A stretch of DNA of 21,074 nucleotides, from the NCBI RefSeq assembly GCF_938045205.1, contig NZ_CALIMY010000005.1:1-21074 (forward strand), given 5' to 3'. The notes below the pieces were generated by a model. It searched no databases, was not told the origin of the DNA, and saw only the letters and a list, made by a program, of their open reading frames with translations. Source of the stretch: an uncultured Campylobacter sp. (lineage in GTDB: Bacteria; Campylobacterota; Campylobacteria; Campylobacterales; Campylobacteraceae). The position numbers were made by a program, and so were the translations under genes. This document shows, piece after piece, positions 6,492-13,903 of the stretch. How positions within the stretch are numbered: position 1 is the first letter of the stretch; every line of letters starts with the position of its first letter.

Positions 6492-8274
6492 GAGCCTGCC
6501 TGCTAGCCCCGGCGTGTATCAATACTTCGACGCCGCGGGCAAGCTGCTATACGTCGGCAAGGCAAAAATTTTAAAAAATCGCGTCAAAAGCTACTTTTCT
6601 TTCACGCCCGCTCTCGCGCCGAGCCCCCGCCTAAGCGCGCGCATCGCCAAGATGATAAGCGAGGCTGTGCATTTAGAATACATCGTAACGCCCAGCGAGA
6701 GCGACGCGCTGATACTAGAAAATTCCTTCATCAAGCAGCTTAAGCCCAAATACAACATCCTGCTGCGCGACGATAAGACCTATCCATATATTTACGTAAA
6801 TTTAGACGACGACTTTCCGCGCTTTGAGATCACGCGAAAGATCGTAAAGGGCAGAAACATCAGATATTTCGGCCCATATTTTCACGGCGCGAAGGAAATT
6901 TTACAGACGCTTTACATGCAGTTTCCGCTCGTGCAGAAGAAAAATTGCGTCAAGGGCAAAAAGGCCTGTTTGTTCCACCAGATCGGGCGCTGCGCCGCTC
7001 CGTGCGAGGATAAAATTTCAAAGCAGGATTACGCTCGTATCGTGCAGAGCGCGCTTACGGCTCTAAAAAATCCGCAAAAGATGGTGCCGCAGCTTGGGGA
7101 GCGGATGGCACGGCTCGCGCAGAGCGAAAATTTCGAAGAAGCCGCGCAGATCCGCGATACGATCGAAATTTTAAAACAGATGAACGTAAAGGTTGAGGTC
7201 GATCTGGCAAAGCTCGATGATTTCGAGGTCTTTGCGATTGCTGCACGCGACGGGCTCGTCTGCGCCGTGCATTTTAGCATACGCGAGGGCAAAATTTCAG
7301 CCTCAAACTCGCATATAATCAACTGCAAAGCCCCTAGCGCCGATGATATCGCAAACGCCTACAAGCAGATGATCTTAAGCGCCTTCCCGGCCGCAGCCCC
7401 CGTGACGTGCGCTAAAATTTACGTTTACGACGAGTTTGACGATGCGGATCTGGTATGCGAAATTTTATCCAAGCGGCATGAAAGAGCGTTTAAAATTTAC
7501 GCGCCGAAAATCGGCGAAAAGCGTAAAATTTGCGAGATCGCATATCAAAACTGCGAGATCAATATCAAAAAGCATCTAAAAACGCACGATTACGCATTTT
7601 TGCAGGAGCTGAAAGATTATTTTGATCTTACGAATTTGCCGGTAAATATCGAAGTTTTCGACAATTCGCATATGTTCGGCGCCGCGCCCGTGGGAGCTAT
7701 GATAAGCTTTCAAGACGGCGAGTTTAACAAGCAAAACTACCGCCACAAGCACCTTAGCTCAAATAATGACTACGATCAGATGCGCGAGTATCTAACTAGC
7801 CGCGCGCTTAAATTTGACGAGCTCGCCGCGCCCGATCTGTGGCTCATCGACGGCGGAACGGCTCTGCTAAACTTGGCGGAGGAAATAATCTGCAGCGTCG
7901 GAGCAAACGTCGATATAATCGCTATCTCAAAAGAAAAGATCGACGCCAAAGCCCACCGTGCAAAGGGGGCTGCGAAAGATAAAATTTGCACGAAGGGCGG
8001 GATTTTTTTGCTACCAACGGACGATAAAAAGTTGCAGTTTTTTCAGCGCCTGCGCGATGAAGCGCACCGCTTTGCGATCTCGTTTCACCAAAAGAGCAAA
8101 CGCAAACTCGATTTGCAAAGCTCAAAGCTGCTAAGCTTGGGCGTTAGCAAGGGAAGCCTGAAGAAGCTTTTGGACTTTTACGGCGATTTTGAGAGCATTT
8201 ATGCGGCGAGCTTCGATGAGATCAGATCGCTTACGAATATCCAAACCGCCGAAAAAATTTTAAACAATCATTAA
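6472..8274 (+). CDS. uvrC: UvrABC excinuclease subunit C
   Basis: UvrC makes both cuts around a DNA lesion marked by UvrA and UvrB in nucleotide excision repair. The 600 residues hold the full set of domains. The GIY-YIG nuclease, for the 3' cut, is at 13-95 (GVYQYFD, LLYVGKA, E83 in ILENSFIKQLKPKYN). Cysteines C159, C166, C174 and C178 are in the arrangement of the iron-sulfur site reported for UvrC. The UVR helix pair that binds UvrB is at 205-237 (SENFEEAAQIRDTIE). The RNase H-like nuclease, for the 5' cut, has D397 in IEVFDNSH, D460 in WLIDGG and H532 in RDEAHRFA. A helix-hairpin-helix C-terminus spans about 552-597. Length is normal. It starts at TTG and is translationally linked to the overlapping upstream gene. 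Confidence 0.97.
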   Translation: MLIEEIKSLPASPGVYQYFDAAGKLLYVGKAKILKNRVKSYFSFTPALAPSPRLSARIAKMISEAVHLEYIVTPSESDALILENSFIKQLKPKYNILLRDDKTYPYIYVNLDDDFPRFEITRKIVKGRNIRYFGPYFHGAKEILQTLYMQFPLVQKKNCVKGKKACLFHQIGRCAAPCEDKISKQDYARIVQSALTALKNPQKMVPQLGERMARLAQSENFEEAAQIRDTIEILKQMNVKVEVDLAKLDDFEVFAIAARDGLVCAVHFSIREGKISASNSHIINCKAPSADDIANAYKQMILSAFPAAAPVTCAKIYVYDEFDDADLVCEILSKRHERAFKIYAPKIGEKRKICEIAYQNCEINIKKHLKTHDYAFLQELKDYFDLTNLPVNIEVFDNSHMFGAAPVGAMISFQDGEFNKQNYRHKHLSSNNDYDQMREYLTSRALKFDELAAPDLWLIDGGTALLNLAEEIICSVGANVDIIAISKEKIDAKAHRAKGAAKDKICTKGGIFLLPTDDKKLQFFQRLRDEAHRFAISFHQKSKRKLDLQSSKLLSLGVSKGSLKKLLDFYGDFESIYAASFDEIRSLTNIQTAEKILNNH

Positions 8275-8439
8275 CGAAAACCTAACGCAAAAAGCTATAT
8301 TTAAAGATTTGTTTAGTAAAATCACCCATTAACTTTGCAGGACGGCTAAATCGTCTCCGCCTAGCGTGACGGAAGCGACTTCGTTTCTCCGGTTGAATAA
8401 AATTTAACGTCGCGTAAGCTGCGCTTTGAAGGATTTTGT
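8275..8439 (+). promoter_or_regulatory. Leader and promoter region of the kinase operon
   Basis: A TAAAAT box at 8317-8322, preceded by a T-rich stretch, is the best sigma-70-like -10 candidate. The leader after it is about 110 bases and has small complementary segments (GACG/CGTC around 8341-8354 and GAAG/CTTC near 8372-8382), too short to name a riboswitch. AAGGA at 8429-8433 serves the kinase ATG. Confidence 0.35.
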
Positions 8440-11400
8440 ATGAATTTAAATACTACAAGTGCTTTGAGACTTGTTAGCGGTATCCCGCTACTTTTGATTT
8501 TCGCGTTTGCATCATATTTCTTGTTTATCTCTTTGCAGGATTACGCCAGGGTGGGAATTTTGCAGCAGCAAATTGCTAAAAATAGCAATCTCGCGGCGTT
8601 AGTAGAGCAGGTAGATAAAGAGCGCGGTATCACTTCGGCGTTTTTGGGTAGCGAGGGAAACCCCGGTATGGGAACCCTTCTATCGGGCCAACGTAAAAAA
8701 ACCGACGATGCGCTTGCAAAGTACAAAGAAAGCAAAAATATCAGCGAAAATGTCGTAAAAAAGACTATTTTTGATATTTTCGCTTACGGCACCGGTAATG
8801 ACGAGCTTTTGGCTGCCGAGACCGATATAGACGGTTTATTAGACAAACTTCCGCAGGTAAGAAGGGATGTCGATGCTCAAAGCAAAAGCTTCGGTGAGCT
8901 TTTCAGCTCATATTTTCAAAAATTCGATGATGATGTAAAAACAATCCAACGAGTGCTAAGAGAGGGTCTTGTAAGCTCAAATATTACCGTTTGGACGGTT
9001 TCGTTGCTTAATACTTATGAGGCGATGGATGCCACCGCATCGGAGCGTGACTATATTATCGAATACATTATCGGTAGCAAGGCGATGAATCAGGCGCAGC
9101 TAAGGACTTGGGCTAGCTTCAACCTATCTAGTTCGCTCCCTAATTACTACTTCTTGCCGGAATCTGATGCTAGAGCTGCAATTTTAAAAATTCTAGACGG
9201 AGAGGAATTTCAAAACGCATTAAGAGAGACTGCTAAAATTTCAGCCACATTGCAGCAAGAAGCGGACGAGGGACACTATAGCGTGCCTTTTCAAGAGTGG
9301 TTTGCCTCTACTACACTTAAATATAAAAAGCTAAGCGAAATTTCTGAAAAGATCAATGCTGAGCTTGCGGCACATGCCGATACTTATCTAGCGCAAAGAC
9401 TAAGAAACCTATTTATCGCTCTTGGCATATGGGTTTTAGCGGCTATTTTGGTCGTTTTTGCCTTGGGTATTACAAGACGTTTAAGACAGAACGTTACCGA
9501 CCTCGGCAACGTGCTTAGCCGAATCGGCGATTTGACGAATCAGCACGAACACATCGACGTTAGGACTAGTGAGGGTGTTAACAAAGCGTATTCGCTTATC
9601 GAGGATGCGCTCGATCTGATTGCGTATCAAAAGGGCGCTGCGGAGGATGCCAACAAGGCAAAATCGATCTTTTTAGCTAATATGTCTCACGAGATCAGGA
9701 CGCCGCTTAACGGCATCATCGGCTTTACGGAGCTTCTTAAAAATACCGATTTGGACGAGGAAAAGCGCGATTATGTTGATACTATCGAAAAATCGTCCGA
9801 AAACCTTCTAACGATCATTAATAACATTTTGGATGTCTCCAAGATCGAGAGCAATAAGGTTGAGCTTGAGGATATCTTATTTAACCCTATACAAGATTTC
9901 GAAAGCGCGGTTGAAATTTACGTAGCTAAGGCTGCCGAAAAGAATATCGATATCCTGCTCTACATCGATCCTACACTCGTGCACCATCTATACGGAGACA
10001 TCACGAAGATCAAAGAGGTTCTTATCAACCTCATGTCAAATGCTGTCAAATTTACGCCTGAGCACGGCACTATCGTGGTCGAAATTTTAAGAGAGCCTAG
10101 CAAAGCTCCAGGAGAGGCGATCGTAACGTTTAGCGTAGAAGATACCGGCATTGGAATTTCTGAAGATAAGCTCGCAAATGTATTTAACGCCTTCTCTCAG
10201 GCCGACTCTACGATCACACGTAAATATGGTGGAACGGGTCTTGGACTTACGATTTCGTCGAAATACGTAGCGATGATGGGCGGCAAGCTTCAGGTCAAAT
10301 CTACCGTAGGAAAGGGTACTAGATTTTACTTCACCCTTGCTTTTAAAGAGACTCAAAAGACTGATGCGGACGCAGTATTTGAAAGCATCAAAGGATTAAA
10401 TTTCGCGCTTTTAGCTGATAGCGCCGATACGATGTATAATGATATCGTTAAAAACTATATCAGCAAGCTAGGCGGTAAAATTTCGATATTTAATACGAAC
10501 GCGCAGTTCCGCTCAGCGCAAAATAATAACAAATATGATGCTCTTATCACTAGATTTAAGAATTACGGCGAGGTTAGCGATATATTGAGTATGCCTACGA
10601 TTTTGACTCTTAAGCCAAAAGAGCTTCAAAGTATTAGTATTTCAAATTCTAAAATTTTTACCCTTACAGAGCCTTTTAACTTAACTAAATTCGTTAAGAC
10701 GCTAGATAAAATTTCAAAATCCGGAATTGCTCTAAGCAGATCGGATTTTGCTCCACAGACGCATGAGATTAAGCTGGATGCCGAGGTAGAAAAGCCTATC
10801 GTCGCTGATGAAATGATTATGGAAGAGCCGGTAGTAAAAGAAAGGCCTATCATCAACAAGCTCGATGAATTACGACATGCTACTACTTCGTCGGCAGACG
10901 AGCTACGCGCTATCTTGCAAAGCAGAAGGCGTACACACGATGCCGAGGCTCATTCTGCGCATAAAGAGGAGGCTGTTAGTAAGCCTAGTATTGCTCAAGA
11001 ACTCAAAAAAGAAGCTCCTAAAGCAGAAGAGCCGGTCATTAAGCCTATAGATATCGAGCCTATGAGTGATATTAAGATTGAAAAGACAGAGCCTGAATCG
11101 CCAAAGATCGATATTGATATTCCTGAAATAGTAATCCCGCGCGCAGAAAAGCCAAAAGTAGAGCCTTCAAGCACAAAGGATGCCCAGACCGATATCGATG
11201 AGCCTATATCTTTGGAAATCCCTGATGATTTTGTGGGGCTCAAAACACATGCGACTCAGACCCAGGCTCCTAAAACCGAAACTCCTAGCATCGATCTTTC
11301 TGATATCGAAATAGAGCTTCCTAAGATCAAAAAAGAGGAAGAAGTAAAGGCTGAGCCTGCAAAAGTAGAAATTCCAAAGGCCAAGGTTGAGACGCCTAAG

Positions 11401-12990
11401 GCTGAGATTGAAATTCCTGATATAGATATCGATCTTTCGGATATCAAACCGAGCGCCAAGGCGCAAGAGCCTGCTAAAAAGGTTGAAATTCCAAGCGTAG
11501 AAGAAGAAATTCCGGTAGCCATTAAAACCGAGCCTGAAATTCCTATCGCTAAAGCTTCGAAGCCTGATACTTCAAGTGTTTCTGCTCATGAAGATGAAAT
11601 TTCAAATGTTAAACTTTCAGAACCTGAAATTCCAACTAAAAAGATAATTGAACCAGAACCTATCGCTGTTGAGCCAGAGCCGGTAGCAATTGAGCCTGAA
11701 CTAAAACCTATAGAGCCAAAACTTGAAGAGGTTAAACAGAAGCCTTCAAATATTGAGTCTGAACTGGTAATGCCGGCAGTAGAACCGGCAGCTCAAAATA
11801 TTCCTGCTAAAGAGCAGAGTATTGAGCTGGAGCCTGTAGATATTCCGAAGGTGGAGCCTGCTACTCAAAACGACCATGTCGAAGAGCCCGAGATCGAGCC
11901 TGTTAGCGTAAAAGTCGAACCGGTAGTTATCCCGCAGCCTGAGGAAGAGGAGATGGTCGAGGTGCCCGTCACCGTATACGAAGACGAGCAGCAGGAAGAA
12001 ACCATTATGGTAGAAGAGGATGTCGAAGTCGAAGAAGAGGTTGAAGTGCCGGTAGAGCGAAATCCTGCCGATGAAAATGTACCTTTGGTCAATAGAAAAT
12101 ATAACGCCAAAATCCTTATTGCGGAGGATAATGAGATCAATCAAAAGCTTATGAAGCATACGTTAAATAGCTTTAATATGAATTTGACGATAGTTGAAAA
12201 CGGACTTTTGGCGCTGGAAGCCAGAAAAGCCAATAACGACTATGATCTCATATTTATGGATATTTCGATGCCTGTTATGGACGGTATCGAATCTACAAAG
12301 CAGATCAAGCAATACGAGCACGAGAATAATCTCCGTCACATCCCGATCGTGGCTGTTACTGCCAATGCGCTAAAGGGCGATAGAGAGAAATTTATGGCAG
12401 CAGGACTTGACGAATACTGCACTAAGCCGATCAAAAAGGATATCTTAGCTCAAATGTTAGATAATTTTATCGGCGATAAACGATCTGATGCAGCGCCCGC
12501 CGGTGGAACTACAAAGAAGCTGGTTAAAAAGCTTGTCAAACGCCAGGTGCCTAAGACGGTCATTAAAACTGTCAAAGTGCCAAAGACGGTAATGAAGCTA
12601 GTTCCTAAAAAAAGCATAGTTTCCGATGACGTAGTGAAAGCTAAGGGTGCGCGCGTGCCGACAAAAGATATACTTATATGTAAGGCAAACATTATGGAAA
12701 GCAAAATTTTTGCCAGCATATTAAAACACCAGTATAAAGACGTAGAAATTGCGGGCAATTTCGACCAGCTTATTTCTATGGTGGCTACGGGCAGCTATAA
12801 GCTTGTTTTGATTGATAAAAAGCTAGCAGGGCTAGACTTAGCGGCGTTAGAGAGCTTGCGCCGAAAAGCGCCTGCGACCAAGCTAGTTCTGTTTTCTAAC
12901 GACAACGATGAAAATCCACTATTTAGCGAAGTCGCTAGTTACAATATTACCAAGTCGGGTCTTGAGAAACTCGCACAAAAATATATATAA
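8440..12990 (+). CDS. Hybrid sensor histidine kinase with NIT-type sensor and C-terminal receivers
   Basis: A 1516-residue inner-membrane sensor. Helix 1 is at about 11-31. The periplasmic part (about 35-320) starts with LAALVEQVDKERGITSAFLGSEG (51-73), the ERG signature of NIT (nitrate/nitrite-sensing type) domains; the ligand is unknown. Helix 2 is at about 324-344, then a HAMP-like linker. The HisKA H-box is SHEIRTPLNG with H417. The ATPase has its N box NLMSNAVKF (530-538), DTGIGI (568-573) and GTGLGL (598-603). Residues 650-760 look like a receiver without phosphoacceptor. Residues about 775-1215 are a Pro/Glu/Ile/Lys-rich, probably disordered linker. A real receiver follows at about 1222-1345 with D1230, D1274 (IFMDISMP) and K1329. 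A Lys/Val repeat arm is at 1359-1391, and a second receiver-like fold (1408-1516) keeps D1459 but lacks the acidic pair. No PAS or Hpt domain is seen, so phosphate probably passes to the internal receiver and/or the adjacent regulator. Confidence 0.92.
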   Translation: MNLNTTSALRLVSGIPLLLIFAFASYFLFISLQDYARVGILQQQIAKNSNLAALVEQVDKERGITSAFLGSEGNPGMGTLLSGQRKKTDDALAKYKESKNISENVVKKTIFDIFAYGTGNDELLAAETDIDGLLDKLPQVRRDVDAQSKSFGELFSSYFQKFDDDVKTIQRVLREGLVSSNITVWTVSLLNTYEAMDATASERDYIIEYIIGSKAMNQAQLRTWASFNLSSSLPNYYFLPESDARAAILKILDGEEFQNALRETAKISATLQQEADEGHYSVPFQEWFASTTLKYKKLSEISEKINAELAAHADTYLAQRLRNLFIALGIWVLAAILVVFALGITRRLRQNVTDLGNVLSRIGDLTNQHEHIDVRTSEGVNKAYSLIEDALDLIAYQKGAAEDANKAKSIFLANMSHEIRTPLNGIIGFTELLKNTDLDEEKRDYVDTIEKSSENLLTIINNILDVSKIESNKVELEDILFNPIQDFESAVEIYVAKAAEKNIDILLYIDPTLVHHLYGDITKIKEVLINLMSNAVKFTPEHGTIVVEILREPSKAPGEAIVTFSVEDTGIGISEDKLANVFNAFSQADSTITRKYGGTGLGLTISSKYVAMMGGKLQVKSTVGKGTRFYFTLAFKETQKTDADAVFESIKGLNFALLADSADTMYNDIVKNYISKLGGKISIFNTNAQFRSAQNNNKYDALITRFKNYGEVSDILSMPTILTLKPKELQSISISNSKIFTLTEPFNLTKFVKTLDKISKSGIALSRSDFAPQTHEIKLDAEVEKPIVADEMIMEEPVVKERPIINKLDELRHATTSSADELRAILQSRRRTHDAEAHSAHKEEAVSKPSIAQELKKEAPKAEEPVIKPIDIEPMSDIKIEKTEPESPKIDIDIPEIVIPRAEKPKVEPSSTKDAQTDIDEPISLEIPDDFVGLKTHATQTQAPKTETPSIDLSDIEIELPKIKKEEEVKAEPAKVEIPKAKVETPKAEIEIPDIDIDLSDIKPSAKAQEPAKKVEIPSVEEEIPVAIKTEPEIPIAKASKPDTSSVSAHEDEISNVKLSEPEIPTKKIIEPEPIAVEPEPVAIEPELKPIEPKLEEVKQKPSNIESELVMPAVEPAAQNIPAKEQSIELEPVDIPKVEPATQNDHVEEPEIEPVSVKVEPVVIPQPEEEEMVEVPVTVYEDEQQEETIMVEEDVEVEEEVEVPVERNPADENVPLVNRKYNAKILIAEDNEINQKLMKHTLNSFNMNLTIVENGLLALEARKANNDYDLIFMDISMPVMDGIESTKQIKQYEHENNLRHIPIVAVTANALKGDREKFMAAGLDEYCTKPIKKDILAQMLDNFIGDKRSDAAPAGGTTKKLVKKLVKRQVPKTVIKTVKVPKTVMKLVPKKSIVSDDVVKAKGARVPTKDILICKANIMESKIFASILKHQYKDVEIAGNFDQLISMVATGSYKLVLIDKKLAGLDLAALESLRRKAPATKLVLFSNDNDENPLFSEVASYNITKSGLEKLAQKYI
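11100..12080 (+). repeat. Degenerate Pro/Glu/Ile/Lys repeats in the kinase linker
   Basis: The coding frame repeats short units such as SIDLSDIEIELPKI (950-963), DIDIDLSDIKP (994-1004), EPEIP (1031-1035 and 1061-1065) and EPEPIAVEPEPVAIEPE (1071-1087). The linker becomes purely acidic and valine-rich at 1165-1206. Such linkers act as flexible spacers, and their length usually varies between strains because the repeats recombine. Confidence 0.6.
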
Positions 12991-13004
12991 GGATGAGGTC
13001 TTAA

Positions 13005-13385
13005 ATGAGAGATTTGAAAGTTTTAACGGTTGATGATGACGCTATAAATTTAAAGCTACTTGAAGTTATGCTAAAAAAATACGGCAAATTCCAAACCATA
13101 CTCCAAGCCAAAAACGGCTTGGACGCCCTTGCCGTACTCGAAGTTCAGCCCGTTGATTTGATTTTATTAGATATCGTAATGCCTGTGATGAATGGGCTGG
13201 AATTTTTAGATAATCTTCACGCTAGAGAAAGTATAGCTCATATCCCCGTCATCGTCCTTACGACGGACGAGACCGCTAAACGAGAGGCTTTAAATAAAGG
13301 TGCTTATGACTTTATGACAAAGCCCATCAATGACAAAGATCTTCACAAAAAACTAGACGACGTTATGAATATTATCGGCGATTAA
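13005..13385 (+). CDS. CheY-like single-domain response regulator
   Basis: A 126-residue receiver domain with no output domain. The acidic pocket is D10-D11-D12 (LTVDDDAIN), the phosphoacceptor is D56 (LILLDIVMP), the switch threonines are T86-T87 and the conserved lysine is K106 (MTKPI). AAGGATGAGG overlaps the kinase stop codon and precedes the ATG, with a 14-base gap, so the two genes share a transcript and the kinase is the obvious phosphodonor. With no DNA-binding part, it must act by protein contact or as a phosphate carrier. It resembles CheY in size, but no chemotaxis genes are near. Confidence 0.93.
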   Translation: MRDLKVLTVDDDAINLKLLEVMLKKYGKFQTILQAKNGLDALAVLEVQPVDLILLDIVMPVMNGLEFLDNLHARESIAHIPVIVLTTDETAKREALNKGAYDFMTKPINDKDLHKKLDDVMNIIGD

Positions 13386-13398
13386 ATTGCCGATTTTT

Positions 13399-13475
13399 GT
13401 CCTCGTAGCTCAGTAGGATAGAGCGCAAAATTCCTAATTTTGAGGCCACAGGTTCGAATCCTGTCGGGGACACCA
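13399..13475 (+). tRNA. tRNA-Arg (anticodon CCT)
   Basis: A complete cloverleaf. The acceptor stem GTCCTCG pairs with CGGGGAC (one T-G pair) and is followed by A and an encoded CCA. The D arm is GCTC-AGTAGGATA-GAGC. The anticodon stem CAAAA/TTTTG carries the loop TTCCTAA, so the anticodon is CCT, reading AGG arginine codons. The T arm is ACAGG-TTCGAAT-CCTGT. It lies 13 bases after the response-regulator stop with no terminator between, so it is probably processed from the kinase operon transcript. The accessory-type tps locus begins just behind it. Confidence 0.96.
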
Positions 13476-13517
13476 TCTATCAAATTTCCCCCCTATTTTT
13501 AGTTTTTTGATTTTTTT

Positions 13518-13541
13518 AAAAGCCCTGTTTTGCGGCTTTTT
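13518..13541 (+). terminator. Rho-independent terminator after tRNA-Arg
   Basis: AAAAGCC and GGCTTTT pair around the loop CTGTTTTGC, followed by a further T. T runs before and A runs in the stem suggest it could work in both directions. It would end the kinase-regulator-tRNA transcript. A second A/T-only inverted repeat, AAATTTTTT-C-AAAAAAATTT, follows at about 13543-13562. Confidence 0.65.
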
Positions 13542-13590
13542 CAAATTTTTTCAAAAAAATTTCAAATGCTAAAAACGCTAGATTATACAG

Positions 13591-13609
13591 GTAGTTTAAG
13601 AGAAACTAC
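13591..13609. repeat. Perfect 7-base inverted repeat
   Basis: GTAGTTT and AAACTAC flank a five-base loop (AAGAG). No T run follows, so it is not an obvious terminator; it could be an operator or an RNA hairpin. Confidence 0.45.
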
Positions 13610-13695
13610 TATATTAAAAATCGAGATTCTAGGCATAATAAAATTTAAAATCTCAATTAGCACTAAAACCAAAGAAACCTTACCCGAAAATTTAA

Positions 13696-13721
13696 AAAAT
13701 TAGTGTATTATTACTAATTTT
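13696..13721. repeat. Inverted repeat with TTAGT/ACTAA core, upstream of tpsB
   Basis: AAAATTAGT and ACTAATTTT pair perfectly over nine bases around an eight-base centre. The core TTAGT-N8-ACTAA recurs, with a seven-base centre, upstream of the tpsA gene at 15940-15956. This suggests a shared operator, though both are AT-rich and could arise by chance. Confidence 0.45.
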
Positions 13722-13891
13722 AATTTGATAGCTCCTAGCGGAAGACAAGGTCTATAAAAGCGAATATATGCCAATAGATGCTTTGCCATGCTTAAACTAT
13801 AAAGTTTTTTGCGGCGATATTCCAATCGTAAAAAATAGGCGCAATCGATGTTTTATAAAAACCATTATCTTATCGCTACGATAGTAAATTT

Positions 13892-13898
13892 AAAGGAG
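13892..13898 (+). promoter_or_regulatory. Ribosome site that fixes the TTG start of the tpsB gene
   Basis: AAAGGAG lies five bases before the TTG at 13904. The reading frame from that TTG gives a proper signal peptide, while no ATG is available before residue 28 of the same frame. Confidence 0.65.
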
Positions 13899-13903
13899 CT
13901 TCT

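Larger units (their letters stand above)
13542..13903. other. AT-rich gene-free spacer before the tps locus
   Basis: About 360 bases without a complete gene. Visible here are the hairpins GTAGTTT-aagag-AAACTAC (13591-13609) and AAAATTAGT-N8-ACTAATTTT (13696-13721), a possible -10 box TATAAA at 13753-13758, and a short open stretch at about 13730-13887 with a protein-like reading (see findings). It most likely holds the promoter and leader of the tpsB gene. Confidence 0.45.

Noticed and set aside
8340..8400. Riboswitch in the kinase leader
   Set aside because: Only four-base pairings are visible and no known aptamer core is recognised.
10995..12159. Several minus-strand frames opposite the kinase linker
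   Set aside because: The Ser/Ile/Gly-rich translations are the complement of the Glu/Pro/Ile repeats; the plus-strand frame is continuous and domain-supported.
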